A stretch of 35,977 bases of DNA from Rhizobiales bacterium Ga0077530 (lineage in GTDB: Bacteria > Pseudomonadota > Alphaproteobacteria > Rhizobiales > Hyphomicrobiaceae), in the NCBI GenBank assembly GCA_001464855.1, contig LNEA01000014.1:1-35977 (forward strand). The letters run 5' to 3'. The notes beneath the pieces are model-generated. The model saw only the letters and a program-made list of their open reading frames with translations, did not search any database and was not told where the DNA came from. Below are positions 1 to 7,782 of the stretch, in pieces (within the stretch, counting starts at the first letter, position 1; the number at the start of each line of letters is the position of its first letter). Made by a program: the position numbers and the translations under genes.

Positions 1-75
1 GCCCGCCTGCTCGAGATCACGCACGGCCGACTCCGCCTGCGCGTAGCTATCGTAAACCTTGCTGTAAACAGCCAT
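1..75 (-). CDS. Partial CDS, N-terminus of a small stress-protein-like protein
   Basis: The ATG is at 73-75 on the minus strand and the frame stays open to the window edge, so only the first 25 residues are visible (MAVYSKVYDSYAQAESAVRD and on). A good Shine-Dalgarno sequence, AAGGAGAG, lies just upstream of the ATG. The opening resembles the N-terminus of general stress protein 17M-like proteins, in which a short beta strand leads into a helix. That match rests on a short stretch and is tentative. It lies 11 bp downstream of the EF-hand protein gene on the same strand, so the two may be co-transcribed. Confidence 0.6.
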   Translation of the reverse strand, partial: MAVYSKVYDSYAQAESAVRDLEQAG

Positions 76-86
76 TGAAACTCTCC

Positions 87-548
87 TTACTGTGCGACGA
101 CGTTGCCTTTGAAATCGACGGCAATGTTCACCTGCGAAGCGCCGCGCTTCGCAGTCCCTCGCCAAATGCCCTTATCGTCTTTGCGAAGGGCTGTTACCTC
201 AGTGAAGCCGGCTGCTTCAGCGCGATCTTTGGCCTGGCCTTCGGTGAAGCTGTTGGCACCTTCAAGGGGCGCACCGGCCGCAGGCTGAGCCTGCGAGGCA
301 GCGAACACATCAGCCTTGCAGTGCTCAATGAAGGCAGCCTTATCGAGGCGATCCCCGCTGAGCTGCTTGTTGGCGACGCGCATCGCCGCGAAGTAGCGTC
401 GGCCTTCGGCCTCGGTGAGGACACCGTCGTTGTTCGTGTCGGCCGCCTCGAAGGATTTCTGGCACTCGGCGTCTGTGGCTGCATTAGCGGGCAGCGGCAG
501 GCATATGAGCCCTGCGAGCCCGATAGCCGCGAGAAGAGGTTTTTGCAT
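87..548 (-). CDS. Secreted EF-hand protein with PepSY-like C-terminus
   Basis: A 153-residue exported protein. Residues 1-23 form a signal peptide (MQKPLL, a hydrophobic core, then ANA-A). Residues 37-48 are a canonical EF-hand loop, DTNNDGVLTEAE, with D37, N39, D41 and E48 at calcium-binding positions. A low-complexity linker follows. The C-terminal 50 residues (starting FTEGQAKDRAEAAGF) have the helix-then-beta pattern of PepSY-like small periplasmic domains. The frame is open further upstream, but the signal peptide and the AGGAAA ribosome-binding site decide the start at 548. A role in periplasmic calcium binding is inferred; the exact function is unknown. It runs towards the stress-protein-like gene at the window edge. 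Confidence 0.8.
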   Translation of the reverse strand: MQKPLLAAIGLAGLICLPLPANAATDAECQKSFEAADTNNDGVLTEAEGRRYFAAMRVANKQLSGDRLDKAAFIEHCKADVFAASQAQPAAGAPLEGANSFTEGQAKDRAEAAGFTEVTALRKDDKGIWRGTAKRGASQVNIAVDFKGNVVAQ

Positions 549-816
549 GAAAGATTTCCTAACTTTGCGCAAGACAACCCGAGCGCGCAAAGTCAATTGC
601 GCGCGAGGCCTGCTTGCCGGTTCGAGGTTTCGTGTGCTGAAACAACAAAACGTGAGGGACTTTGGTTCCAGCAATTGAAAAGTTTAGGCTGGAGCTGCTG
701 ATCCGCGCTGCTTGCGATTGCGCCCTCCTGTACCGCGCCAGCAGGGCGGTCACCGCCGGTCGACTTCGGTCGTTCGCGCGGGCCGCAGCACTTTGTGAGG
801 TCAGTATGAGAACGCT

Positions 817-1227
817 CTAGCTTTCGTCCCATGCCTCGACGAGCAGCAACTCATCGGTCGCGCAGTGCTTGGCGGCGACTTCGTCGATCATCGTTCTGCC
901 AACCCACTTGTCATTGAGGACAGCCTCTGGTTCGCAGAGCCAGACGCTCCGCGCCTCGGGCGGCCCCTCGAGGATGACAGGAACGATATGGCTTGCCGCT
1001 ATCAGATAGCTGTTCGGGTAGCCTCCGGCACTGGTCTGGCGCCCCTTCGCTGATTGGACCAGCGCGTCAATCCAATCGAGCCCTCCCAAACCCGTCTGCC
1101 AGACGCCAATTCGCGTGCGCGCGGGCGTGTCCGTGCTTGCTGGCGGAAGCCCATCTGCAGGAGTTCGATAAACACTGATGTGCCAACCGAGCATGACGCG
1201 ACATCCTAGCTGATGAGTTTGTGCCAT
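817..1227 (-). CDS. Hypothetical protein
   Basis: A 136-residue soluble protein that I do not recognise. The composition is ordinary and I see no signal peptide, membrane segment or metal motif. It opens MAQTHQLGCRVMLGWHISVY; an alternative start at 1194 (MLGWHISVYR) has the better ribosome-binding site, AGGA nine bases upstream, and may be the true one. It is transcribed away from the frameshifted gene starting at 1320, so the 92 bp between them must hold promoters for both directions. It is probably a real gene, because the amino-acid composition is balanced across its length and no competing frame is convincing. Confidence 0.6.
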   Translation of the reverse strand: MAQTHQLGCRVMLGWHISVYRTPADGLPPASTDTPARTRIGVWQTGLGGLDWIDALVQSAKGRQTSAGGYPNSYLIAASHIVPVILEGPPEARSVWLCEPEAVLNDKWVGRTMIDEVAAKHCATDELLLVEAWDES

Positions 1228-1289
1228 GTATTTTCCCGCTCAAACTGTGTGCACGTCGTATGGACATCACCGTGGCCGGGGAGCAGCCT

Positions 1290-1314
1290 CTCCTTAGTTT
1301 CAACAACTAAGGAG
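1290..1314 (+). promoter_or_regulatory. Hairpin that sequesters the Shine-Dalgarno sequence of the 1320 gene
   Basis: CTCCTTAGTT (1290-1299) and AACTAAGGAG (1305-1314) form a perfect 10-bp stem with a 5-base loop. The right arm contains the AAGGAG ribosome-binding site of the ATG at 1320, so folding would hide it. No T-run follows, so it is unlikely to be a terminator. Translational control is inferred from position. Confidence 0.6.
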
Positions 1315-1319
1315 GCCTC

Positions 1320-1870
1320 ATGGATAAGCAACCGACCGGCAACTTCGTTGCCTTTATCAACCGCGACAAGCAACCAGGCGACAAGCGCCCGATGTTCATC
1401 CCTTCACGCTGTGGGCACACGAGTTCACCGATCCCAAAACGGGTGAAGTGAAGACCATGTTCAACGGTGAAGCCGGCGCTTTGGCGCTCGACGCTGAAGC
1501 CGCCGATCAGGTCAATGCGTTGATGCGTGCAGCGCCGTCGGTCGATGGCACGATCGGCAACCTGAAACTTGCGCCGCGCCAGCTTGTGCTCTTCCCCAAC
1601 CGCTTCAAGAGCGATGCACCAGAGAAGAAGCGTCCCGACTACTGGGGCGCCTACAATCCCGGTGACGGCACACCCGTTGTGCGTCTCAGCGCCTGGATGG
1701 CGCAGGACCGCTACAAGAACGCCATGCTGCGCGGTTCGACGAGCTATCCCATCCCCGGTAAGTCGGAAACGCAGATGCAGGACACTGTTGGCCTAAATGA
1801 TGCAGCTGAAACAGCCGCGAGGACTCGCAAGAGCCGCTCTGCTGCGCGCGAGGATGCAGGTCGCGAGTAG
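1320..1870 (+). pseudogene. Frameshifted hypothetical gene of plasmid/ICE type
   Basis: Translation from ATG 1320 (MDKQPTGNFVAFINRDKQPG) runs in frame to about MFIP at 1392-1403. It then needs a -1 shift to continue as TLWAHEFTDPKTGEVKTMFN and on to the stop at 1868-1870. One base is missing near 1402-1403; restoring it would give MFIPFTLWAHEF and a protein of about 183 residues. The unshifted frame stops at once after the shift. The downstream part could also be translated alone from ATG 1448 (140 residues). I do not know the family. The style and size recall small single-domain proteins found beside ArdC and DUF736 genes in alphaproteobacterial conjugative elements. It is either a true mutation or a sequencing error. 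A terminator follows. Confidence 0.7.
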
Positions 1871-1883
1871 TCTCAGCGCAAGA

Positions 1884-1923
1884 ACCAAAACGCGACCACA
1901 GGGCCCGGCAGGGGCCCTTTGGT
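1884..1923 (+). terminator. Rho-independent-like terminator after the 1320 gene
   Basis: AGGGCCC (1900-1906) pairs with GGGCCCT (1912-1918) around a GGCAG loop, flanked by ACCAAA (1884-1889) pairing with TTTGGT (1918-1923) and followed by TTTGGTTT. It lies 14 bp after the stop codon. The U-tract is broken by GG, so efficiency is uncertain. Confidence 0.55.
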
Positions 1924-2293
1924 TTGGTGCCGCCGCGCATTTCTCTCCCGCGCCGAAAACGCAGGCTGGTCATGGCCTGTGAAAGCTAAGCAGGCAGCCG
2001 CTCAGACCTCACCAAAGAAACAGCCCGATGGGCGTAGGTGTTCGCCGACCCCTGCGGATGGCCCCTCGGGGCGGGGCCAAGGCCATCCGCGACGGCCGGC
2101 TCCGAAGAAACAGCCCGCCCAGGGTCGGGGCGTCCGCAAGCACGTCTCGTTGAAAAGAGAGCAAGAAAGCATGGTGCGCGTCGGCAACTGTTGGCTCAGT
2201 TCCGGAAAAGTCAGGACGGCATAGCCCGTCTCAACACAAGCCAACCGCAATCGCTGCGATCATGGGGTGCCTTCTCGTAAGCGGAGGTCACCC
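1924..2293. other. Intergenic stretch, nothing recognised
   Basis: A GC-rich gap between the terminator and the PcfJ-like gene. It contains the repeated phrase GAAACAGCCCG (about 2018 and 2106), and short open frames here look like chance reading of Pro/Gly/Arg-rich DNA. The GGAGG at 2281-2286 belongs to the downstream gene. Confidence 0.4.
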
Positions 2294-3691
2294 ATGAGCG
2301 AGTCCATAGAACTCCATGAGCGCTGCAAAAATGCTGTTACAAACATCCTGAATGGATTGTCCGCTGATGGTACCCACGCCATCGGCGCGAGCATCGTCTT
2401 TCCAAGATGCCCAGCCTTCTCTTACATTCCTGTGTTGGCGCTTGTTCGCATTGTCAGCGATCTCAATCGTACCCTCAATGCTGAGGAGCTGACGAGCCTG
2501 GCCGTTAAGCTCGTCAACCATCTAGGCCGCTCCCAAGAGGGCCACTACAGCGCCTACCTGGGACTCGACTGCGCCGCTGTTCGCGCCGCACTGGAAGCTC
2601 GTCCCGGCATCCTCAAGAGTCGTGCCGGCATTTCCGCGATGATCCGAGCGGCGGGTCAGGATGAGGCCATCGCCATCAAGCAGCGCGCCAGCGCAGAAGT
2701 CCCACCTCGACGCGTCATTGCTAACTTCGACGACCATGTCCTGACGGAGATTACGGATCCAAGCCATCTCCGCGAAGACGGGTTAGCGATTGGTCATTGC
2801 ACCGGATCGTACTACGACCGTGAGTACTTGGCATCATTAGTCCCCAAGCCACACGGTCGTGAACGTCTCTTCGCCCTCACATACTGGCGGCGTATCGCTC
2901 TTGGAAACGAGCGCATTTTCACGCTGCAACGCGATGGCCGGCCCGTCGCGACGATCTGCTACACAGCCCACAATCAAAGTATCAGTGAGATAGCCGTCAC
3001 GGGTGGCTTCTCCCGGCCCGATGGCCGGCTTCTCGCCTCGCTCTGCCGTGCGCTGGTCGAGCTCGGCAAATGCACCAATATTCGAATTATCCAGGGGTTG
3101 CCTGCCAGCCCGCATCAGGATCTCGGCATCAGTACTGACGGGTTGTTTATTCCTTTGCGCATGGAGAATGCGCAACGCCTTCTCGGCGGGACAATCAAAA
3201 TTCCGGCCACCGCCAATCTTGCCGAGCTCGACACCTGCGCCCGCAACCCCTATCTCACGCTGGAAATTACCAACGTGCGCCAGCGCGTTCTCGATGGCCT
3301 CGTGCTGACGAGAGGTTCGCTGCGCACTCAAGCGGCGCGCATCAGGCTCAATAACCTGACCCGCATTGATGGCAGCATTTTCTGTCGCGGACTCGAGACT
3401 GTAGAGATGCGCCGGCTGGAAACGATCGGTGGTTCGCTGTTGGGCGCAGGGACGGCGGAAATCCGGCATGACAATCTTCACTCCATCGGCGTGCACAATC
3501 TGTGTTCGCGCGTTGGACGTGTCTATCAGCCCAAGCTTGCGTTTATCGGAGGCAACAATGACTGCAGCCACAGCAGGAGGGTCATTCAACCTCTGCTCTA
3601 CCAGGCGCGGCGCACTTTCGATGAGCCCAAAGCGGGATGGCGCCAAAAGTTTGCGCACCTGGTCGATCACGTGACGTTGCGACGGCGTTAG
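2294..3691 (+). CDS. PcfJ-like protein with C-terminal repetitive beta region
   Basis: A 465-residue protein. The centre carries the motif typical of PcfJ-like proteins of conjugative elements: LREDGLAIGHCTGSYY, with H168 and C169, followed by a basic beta region (ERIFTLQRDGRPVATICYT). The C-terminal third (from about residue 300) has recurring short strands such as LNNLTRIDGSI, LETVEMRRLETIGGSL and DNLHSIGVHNL, which resemble a solenoid or L-domain ladder. The start at 2294 is chosen because GGAGG lies 6 bases upstream; the frame is open 27 bases earlier. The molecular role of PcfJ-like proteins is not well known, so a conjugation-linked role is inferred from the family name and the mobile context. 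There is no signal peptide or membrane segment. Confidence 0.65.
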   Translation: MSESIELHERCKNAVTNILNGLSADGTHAIGASIVFPRCPAFSYIPVLALVRIVSDLNRTLNAEELTSLAVKLVNHLGRSQEGHYSAYLGLDCAAVRAALEARPGILKSRAGISAMIRAAGQDEAIAIKQRASAEVPPRRVIANFDDHVLTEITDPSHLREDGLAIGHCTGSYYDREYLASLVPKPHGRERLFALTYWRRIALGNERIFTLQRDGRPVATICYTAHNQSISEIAVTGGFSRPDGRLLASLCRALVELGKCTNIRIIQGLPASPHQDLGISTDGLFIPLRMENAQRLLGGTIKIPATANLAELDTCARNPYLTLEITNVRQRVLDGLVLTRGSLRTQAARIRLNNLTRIDGSIFCRGLETVEMRRLETIGGSLLGAGTAEIRHDNLHSIGVHNLCSRVGRVYQPKLAFIGGNNDCSHSRRVIQPLLYQARRTFDEPKAGWRQKFAHLVDHVTLRRR

Positions 3692-3729
3692 GTCGACGAC
3701 ACGGGCTCATTGTCGGAGCGGTAGGCGAC

Positions 3730-4077
3730 TCACGGTTCGCCTTTTGGAACATGTTGGCCGGGCACAGCCATGCCTGACGTTCGCAAGTCTTCAAGTCGCA
3801 CCCAACCGCTGACACCGCCCGTCTCCCGGCTGAACCCGTAGATCTCAATCCATTCGCCGTCGCCGCTCACGCGTTTCACAATCACGATGGACGAACGTGG
3901 CAGCCGGCCTGCGACGAGCGTTGCACGATGCGGCCCAAGTCGAACATCGATAGCGTCACGTGCAATCCGGACATCCGAAAGGGCAGGCATCGGGCGGGTC
4001 ATTGGGGGATCGGTCTCAGCCTTTGCGGTTTCTGCCAGCAGCAGCACCAATAGGACGCCCATCAACAACCGCAACAT
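3730..4077 (-). CDS. Small secreted SH3-like domain protein
   Basis: A 115-residue protein with a clear signal peptide, MLRLLMGVLLVLLLAETAKA, at residues 1-20. The mature part reads ARDAIDVRLGPHRATLVAGR and then GEWIEIYGFSRETGGVSGWV, ending in RLEDLRTSG. A G-E-W strand followed by SGWV and a short acidic turn is the usual pattern of bacterial SH3 domains, which commonly bind cell-wall or protein ligands outside the cytoplasm. The start at 4077 is fixed by the signal peptide and GGAG about 6 bases upstream; the longer open frame adds a Pro/Gly-rich extension with no signal. It converges with the PcfJ-like gene, with 38 bp between the stops. Confidence 0.7.
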   Translation of the reverse strand: MLRLLMGVLLVLLLAETAKAETDPPMTRPMPALSDVRIARDAIDVRLGPHRATLVAGRLPRSSIVIVKRVSGDGEWIEIYGFSRETGGVSGWVRLEDLRTSGMAVPGQHVPKGEP

Positions 4078-4408
4078 GCCGCGCGCTCCATTCCAGATTT
4101 GGCGGAAGCGACTGGCTTCTCGGCCGAGACTGCTCGGCCGGCCCTCACAGAAACCAGTCACTCCTCCACTAGGGAACCGCACCTTCACGATGCGTGTGCC
4201 GGCTGCGGGCGTCCCCGCAGTGGCCGGGATATCGGCAGACCCTTCCCGGCTATGGGTGGGGGATACGAGAAGCTGAAACCCCCCGTACTGCCTTATCCAA
4301 CGTCGCGCCAACCCCAATTACGACGTCACAGCACACTCCGATTCAATCAGACATGGCCCTCTGCGCAACAACTTCTCCGGAACTGAGCCAACACCTTTGC
4401 ACACCTGT
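4078..4408. other. Intergenic stretch, nothing recognised
   Basis: About 330 bp between two minus-strand genes. It contains a GC-rich inverted repeat around CTCGGCCGAG...CTCGGCCG (about 4120-4142) but no convincing reading frame, RNA gene or T-run terminator. Confidence 0.4.
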
Positions 4409-5026
4409 TCATTGGTCTTCGTCGCGCTCCTGCGCACGAGCCGATCTCCGCGCGCCAGCAGCGCGATACAGCGCTTCGATGCGCTCGTCAGGGAGGGGGA
4501 CGACAGCCTCATCAACACCGTGTTCCGGCGGCAACGCGAGGTCCACATTCGCCGTAAAGAACTGCGCGCCAGCTTCAATCTCCAGTGCCTCAGCGAGGCG
4601 CAATGCTGCCTGGTAGCTCATCACCAGCCGTCTTTCGGGGTCCATAAGCGCGTGGGTGACCTGATAGGGTCGCAACTCCATGACCGCGGCCGCGAGGCGA
4701 AGACTCAATCCGGCGCGCTCCCAGCTCGCTCGTGCGCGCTGCCAGACATGCAAGCGGTGGCGCACGCTCTCGCGGTAGAAGGACCAGGCTTCAGTTTCTG
4801 GCAAGGTGAGAGGGCGGGAGAGCTCGGCGGTCGGCAGGCCAAGACGCGTTGCCAACTCGTGGACGATAGGTTCATTCAGCGTGATGCGGCCCTGAACCAG
4901 GTCGGCGAGCTCATCACGCGGTAGGAGGCGGGTTTGACGAACCGCACGCCAGCCGACGGCGAGTCGTCGGAGGTGGTAGGCGACGCGTGCTTCCAGAGAC
5001 CCCGGGTCTTGTCCGTCTGCGAGCAA
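4409..5026 (-). CDS. Helix-turn-helix-like regulatory protein, start uncertain
   Basis: About 205 residues, charged and mainly helical. Two regions look like XRE-type helix-turn-helix units: LPRDELADLVQGRITLNEPI leading to VHELATRLGLPTAEL near residues 40-70, and LRLAAAVMELRPYQVTHALM followed by MSYQAALRLAEALEIEAG near 106-152. This suggests a DNA-binding regulator. The start is unclear: the coordinate given uses TTG at 5026 with no good ribosome-binding site, and the frame is open upstream to about 5114 without an ATG. A neighbouring frame holds a plausible ATG start (MQLASHAETPDLHG, near 5187), so a frameshift near 5040-5080 may have split the N-terminus. It lies divergently next to hemC, but a link is not shown. 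Confidence 0.55.
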   Translation of the reverse strand: MLADGQDPGSLEARVAYHLRRLAVGWRAVRQTRLLPRDELADLVQGRITLNEPIVHELATRLGLPTAELSRPLTLPETEAWSFYRESVRHRLHVWQRARASWERAGLSLRLAAAVMELRPYQVTHALMDPERRLVMSYQAALRLAEALEIEAGAQFFTANVDLALPPEHGVDEAVVPLPDERIEALYRAAGARRSARAQERDEDQ

Positions 5027-5409
5027 AGGCCAGCGATGCGCCAGGAAAAGGGCTTTCGTTGCCCCATATTGATGGCGAAGGCTGCATTTGTCGCCGAGGT
5101 GCGTGGGTGATGTGCATCAAATTGGGGGCCGATCGGCGTCGGAATGCCATGCAGATCAGGCGTCTCCGCGTGTGAAGCTAGCTGCATGCCACCACCCCGG
5201 CGCTCAAAGTTCTTCCAATCCAGTGCGATGTTCCAGGTGCACATCAATCGGAAATCACTGGTCCTGATAGTGTGGCAGGATCCCGGCACACGCGCTTCAG
5301 AATCGCTGTATACTACCTAAAGAGCATATCTATACGGGGCTGCCCCGATATTCAGCTGAATTTTTTGAAAATCGGAAACTACATGCCCTCCTAACCCGAT
5401 GGAGACCTT
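5027..5409. promoter_or_regulatory. Upstream region of the hemC-like gene with two palindromes
   Basis: This stretch holds a GGGGCTGCCCC palindrome (5336-5346) and a perfect 12-bp palindrome ATTCAGCTGAAT (5350-5361) followed by TTTTT. A possible -10 element, TATACT, is at 5309-5314. GC drops sharply after about 5290, where the AT-richer hem insert seems to begin. The part from 5027 to 5200 may be the degraded 5' end of the regulator gene. Confidence 0.4.
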
Positions 5410-6393
5410 ATGAAGATTGGAACGCGCGGCAGTGTTATGGCAATTGCTCAAACTGAGTATGTCATTCGGCAGCTTGAGCTCTCGCATTCAGGTGTCTCTT
5501 TTGAGAAGAGCATTTTTGAAACCCGTGGCGATCGTGATACCACAGCTAAGCTGTCCCGTCAGGGAGGCAAGGGAGGAGCGTTCGTTGCCGAAATCCGCGA
5601 TGCTGTTCGAAGTGGGGAGCTTCATGCGGCAATGCACTCATTAAAGGACATACCCGGCAATGAAGAAACACCAGGCCTGATAATTGCGGCGTATCTAGAG
5701 CGACGATCGGCAAGTGATTGCCTTGTTTTAAGGTCGGACCGCACAGAGGCGGCCTTATATGAGTCCAAGATTGAAAATCCACTAAAGATCGGAACCACCT
5801 CGGTCAGACGAGCGGCGTTCTTGAAGTCCATTTATCCGGGTTGCGAAACAATTCACTACCGAGGATCGGTCGTAGGTTCCGACAAGAGCCGATTGCACAA
5901 GCTGGACAACGGACTTATGCAAGATACCGCATCTGGAGAGGCCGTCGGCCCCGCTGATGCGCTCGTCTTAGCTTCAGCAGGCCTTGAGAGAGTGGGGGAG
6001 TCCTCCCGCATTGTCCGTGAGTTTTCGCTGGATGAAATGTTGCCTGCGATCGGTCAGGGCATTATTGTGGTAGAATGTCGGTCTGCGGACCCAACTACGA
6101 TTAAGATGCTGTCGGCGATCGACCATTTTCAGACGCGATGCTGCGCGCTTGCTGAACGAGAAGTGCTCTGGATCTTGAACGGACATTGCAACAGCCCAAT
6201 TGCGGGCCACTGCATCGTTAAAGACGGTAAGCTTGAACTAGCTGCGGCAGTAATGAGTTTGACTGGCAATACTGTGTTGCGCTCGAGGGCCGAAGGCCCG
6301 CTTGAGCTGCCTAGAGAACTTGGTCGTAAGGTGGCTGCCCAACTGATTGCCGACGGCGCGAACGAGCTGATTGAAGAGACACGCGAATCCTAA
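5410..6393 (+). CDS. hemC: Porphobilinogen deaminase (hydroxymethylbilane synthase)
   Basis: A 327-residue enzyme that joins four porphobilinogen units into hydroxymethylbilane in tetrapyrrole synthesis; cytosolic. It opens MKIGTRGSVMAIAQTEYVIR, as HemC proteins do. The catalytic aspartate is D80 in HSLKDIP, the substrate-binding arginines are in TTSVRRAAFL (R133, R134), LPAIGQGIIVVEC is conserved, and C260 in NGHCNSPIAG is the dipyrromethane-cofactor cysteine. The start has GGAG 8 bases upstream. Odd points: the loop after YRGSVVG (about 151-185) is longer than in usual HemC, where the Leu-Arg-Lys-Leu segment leads directly to the Ala-rich strand. GC is near 50 per cent, below the flanking DNA, and the gene ends 4 bp inside the convergent hemB. 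It is probably an extra, transferred copy. Confidence 0.9.
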   Translation: MKIGTRGSVMAIAQTEYVIRQLELSHSGVSFEKSIFETRGDRDTTAKLSRQGGKGGAFVAEIRDAVRSGELHAAMHSLKDIPGNEETPGLIIAAYLERRSASDCLVLRSDRTEAALYESKIENPLKIGTTSVRRAAFLKSIYPGCETIHYRGSVVGSDKSRLHKLDNGLMQDTASGEAVGPADALVLASAGLERVGESSRIVREFSLDEMLPAIGQGIIVVECRSADPTTIKMLSAIDHFQTRCCALAEREVLWILNGHCNSPIAGHCIVKDGKLELAAAVMSLTGNTVLRSRAEGPLELPRELGRKVAAQLIADGANELIEETRES

Positions 6394-7364
6394 TGGGCAT
6401 TCAAATACAGCCTTGCTATATCCCTCGCGAAATAGGTTATGATGAGCTTGGCGCCGGCGCGCTTAAAGGCACCCATCACCTCCATTACCGCCAATTGCTC
6501 GTCGATAGCGCCCGCTTGGGCCGCAAATTTAATGGAAGCATACTCTCCGCTAACGTGATACGCGGCGATGGGAAGATCTGTCCGGTCCCTAATGCGTGTT
6601 ATAATGTCTAGGTAGAGCAAGCCCGGTTTGACCATCAATATATCCGCACCCTCCACCTCGTCGCAAAGCAATTCTCGAATAGCTTCGCGACCGTTTGCAG
6701 GGTCCATTTGATATGTCTTGCGGTCTCCTTTCAGTTCGCAATTGACGGCGCTGCGAAATGGACCATAAAATGCCGAGGCAAACTTCGCTGAGTATGCCAT
6801 TATTGGCTTGGCTGCATAACCTTCGGCATCGAGCGCGGCCCGAATTGCCCGAACTTGGCCGTCCATCATCGACGATGGGGCAATAATATCTGCACCAGCG
6901 GCGCACGCAGCGAGTGCCTGCTTTGAGAGCAGCGCTAATGTGAGATCGTTATCAACTGTATTGTTGCGCAAAACGCCACAATGTCCGTGCGACGTATATT
7001 CGCAAAAACAACAGTCCGCTATGATCACCATGCTCGGAGATGCATTTTTGGCGGTTCTTATCATCCGAGACAGCAAAGTATCCGGATGCAGGCTGATTTC
7101 TCCCGTGGCATCCTTAAAATGAGGAATTCCAAAAAGTAACACCGCCTTGATGCCTTCGGAAGCCAGCGCTTTTATCTCTTCTGCCAGAAGGCTTTCTGGA
7201 ATCCTATGCACCCCAGGCAGCATAGATATTGGAATGACATCATTGATGCCTTCCTCAACAAACAACGGGTAAATCAAATCGTCGATTGAAAGGGTGTGTT
7301 CTTGAACCATGCGACGAAGCTCTGGGCTCGATCGCATACGTCTAAATCTAGTAAAGCCATCCAT
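6390..7364 (-). CDS. hemB: Porphobilinogen synthase (ALA dehydratase), zinc type
   Basis: A 324-residue enzyme that condenses two 5-aminolevulinate molecules to porphobilinogen. Both Schiff-base lysines are present: K194 in AYSAKFASAFYGPFR and K246 in DILMVKPGLLYLD. The metal site FCEYTSHGHCG has C119, C121 and C129, the three-cysteine zinc type. Several alphaproteobacteria, such as Bradyrhizobium, have an aspartate-rich magnesium type instead, so this copy looks foreign. The start at 7364 (MDGFTRFRRMRSS) matches the usual N-terminus; ATG 7385 and TTG 7400 are in frame upstream, and none has a clear ribosome-binding site. GC is low, about 45-57 per cent by line. The gene overlaps hemC by 4 bp, tail to tail, so the two are expressed from opposite promoters. 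Confidence 0.9.
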   Translation of the reverse strand: MDGFTRFRRMRSSPELRRMVQEHTLSIDDLIYPLFVEEGINDVIPISMLPGVHRIPESLLAEEIKALASEGIKAVLLFGIPHFKDATGEISLHPDTLLSRMIRTAKNASPSMVIIADCCFCEYTSHGHCGVLRNNTVDNDLTLALLSKQALAACAAGADIIAPSSMMDGQVRAIRAALDAEGYAAKPIMAYSAKFASAFYGPFRSAVNCELKGDRKTYQMDPANGREAIRELLCDEVEGADILMVKPGLLYLDIITRIRDRTDLPIAAYHVSGEYASIKFAAQAGAIDEQLAVMEVMGAFKRAGAKLIITYFARDIARLYLNAH

Positions 7365-7782
7365 AACTAATACTATGAACTGCATTTTATGATCTGGCAA
7401 TGCGGGTGGCCTCTCGATGGAAACTTTGCACTATTGTGCTAGTTTGCAATATCTCGTCAAATTCTATCTTCTCTAGCGTGCGGATACCTATGCGCCGGCC
7501 ATAAACGCGGCTTGAGCCCTCCTGCTCTCCTCCGCAGCACTCATCGTGCGCGCCCGCGAACGAACGCGTGATGTTGGTCACTGGCCAAGTGCTTCCGGTG
7601 CGCTTCCCACCCTCCCCTGCCCGGCTCGAACTCCTGCGCCTAACCCGGTGCGGGTCTCCCGCAAGGGGCAAGCCCTCGCGCTTGCGCGCGCCCTGCGGGT
7701 GCGGGTCCCTCCCCGCGCTCGGGTTCTGACGGCGCACGAGCCGGTCATTGGAGGCCGGCCGTGAACCAACGGAGCCATTGCC
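7365..7782. other. Intergenic stretch between hemB and the ardC-like gene
   Basis: The first 150 bp are AT-richer and belong to the hem insert. From about 7550 the DNA turns very GC-rich, with repeated GCGGGT and CTTGCGCGCG phrases that can fold into several overlapping hairpins. This is presumably the 5' leader of the ardC-like gene. I see no reading frame I trust here. Confidence 0.4.

Noticed and set aside
1924-2280. Short frames of 80-101 codons
   Set aside because: Pro/Gly/Arg-rich, no ribosome-binding site and no domain features; three frames overlap in the same DNA.
2837-3670. 277-codon minus-strand frame
   Set aside because: Antisense to the PcfJ-like gene, which has the motif and ribosome-binding site.
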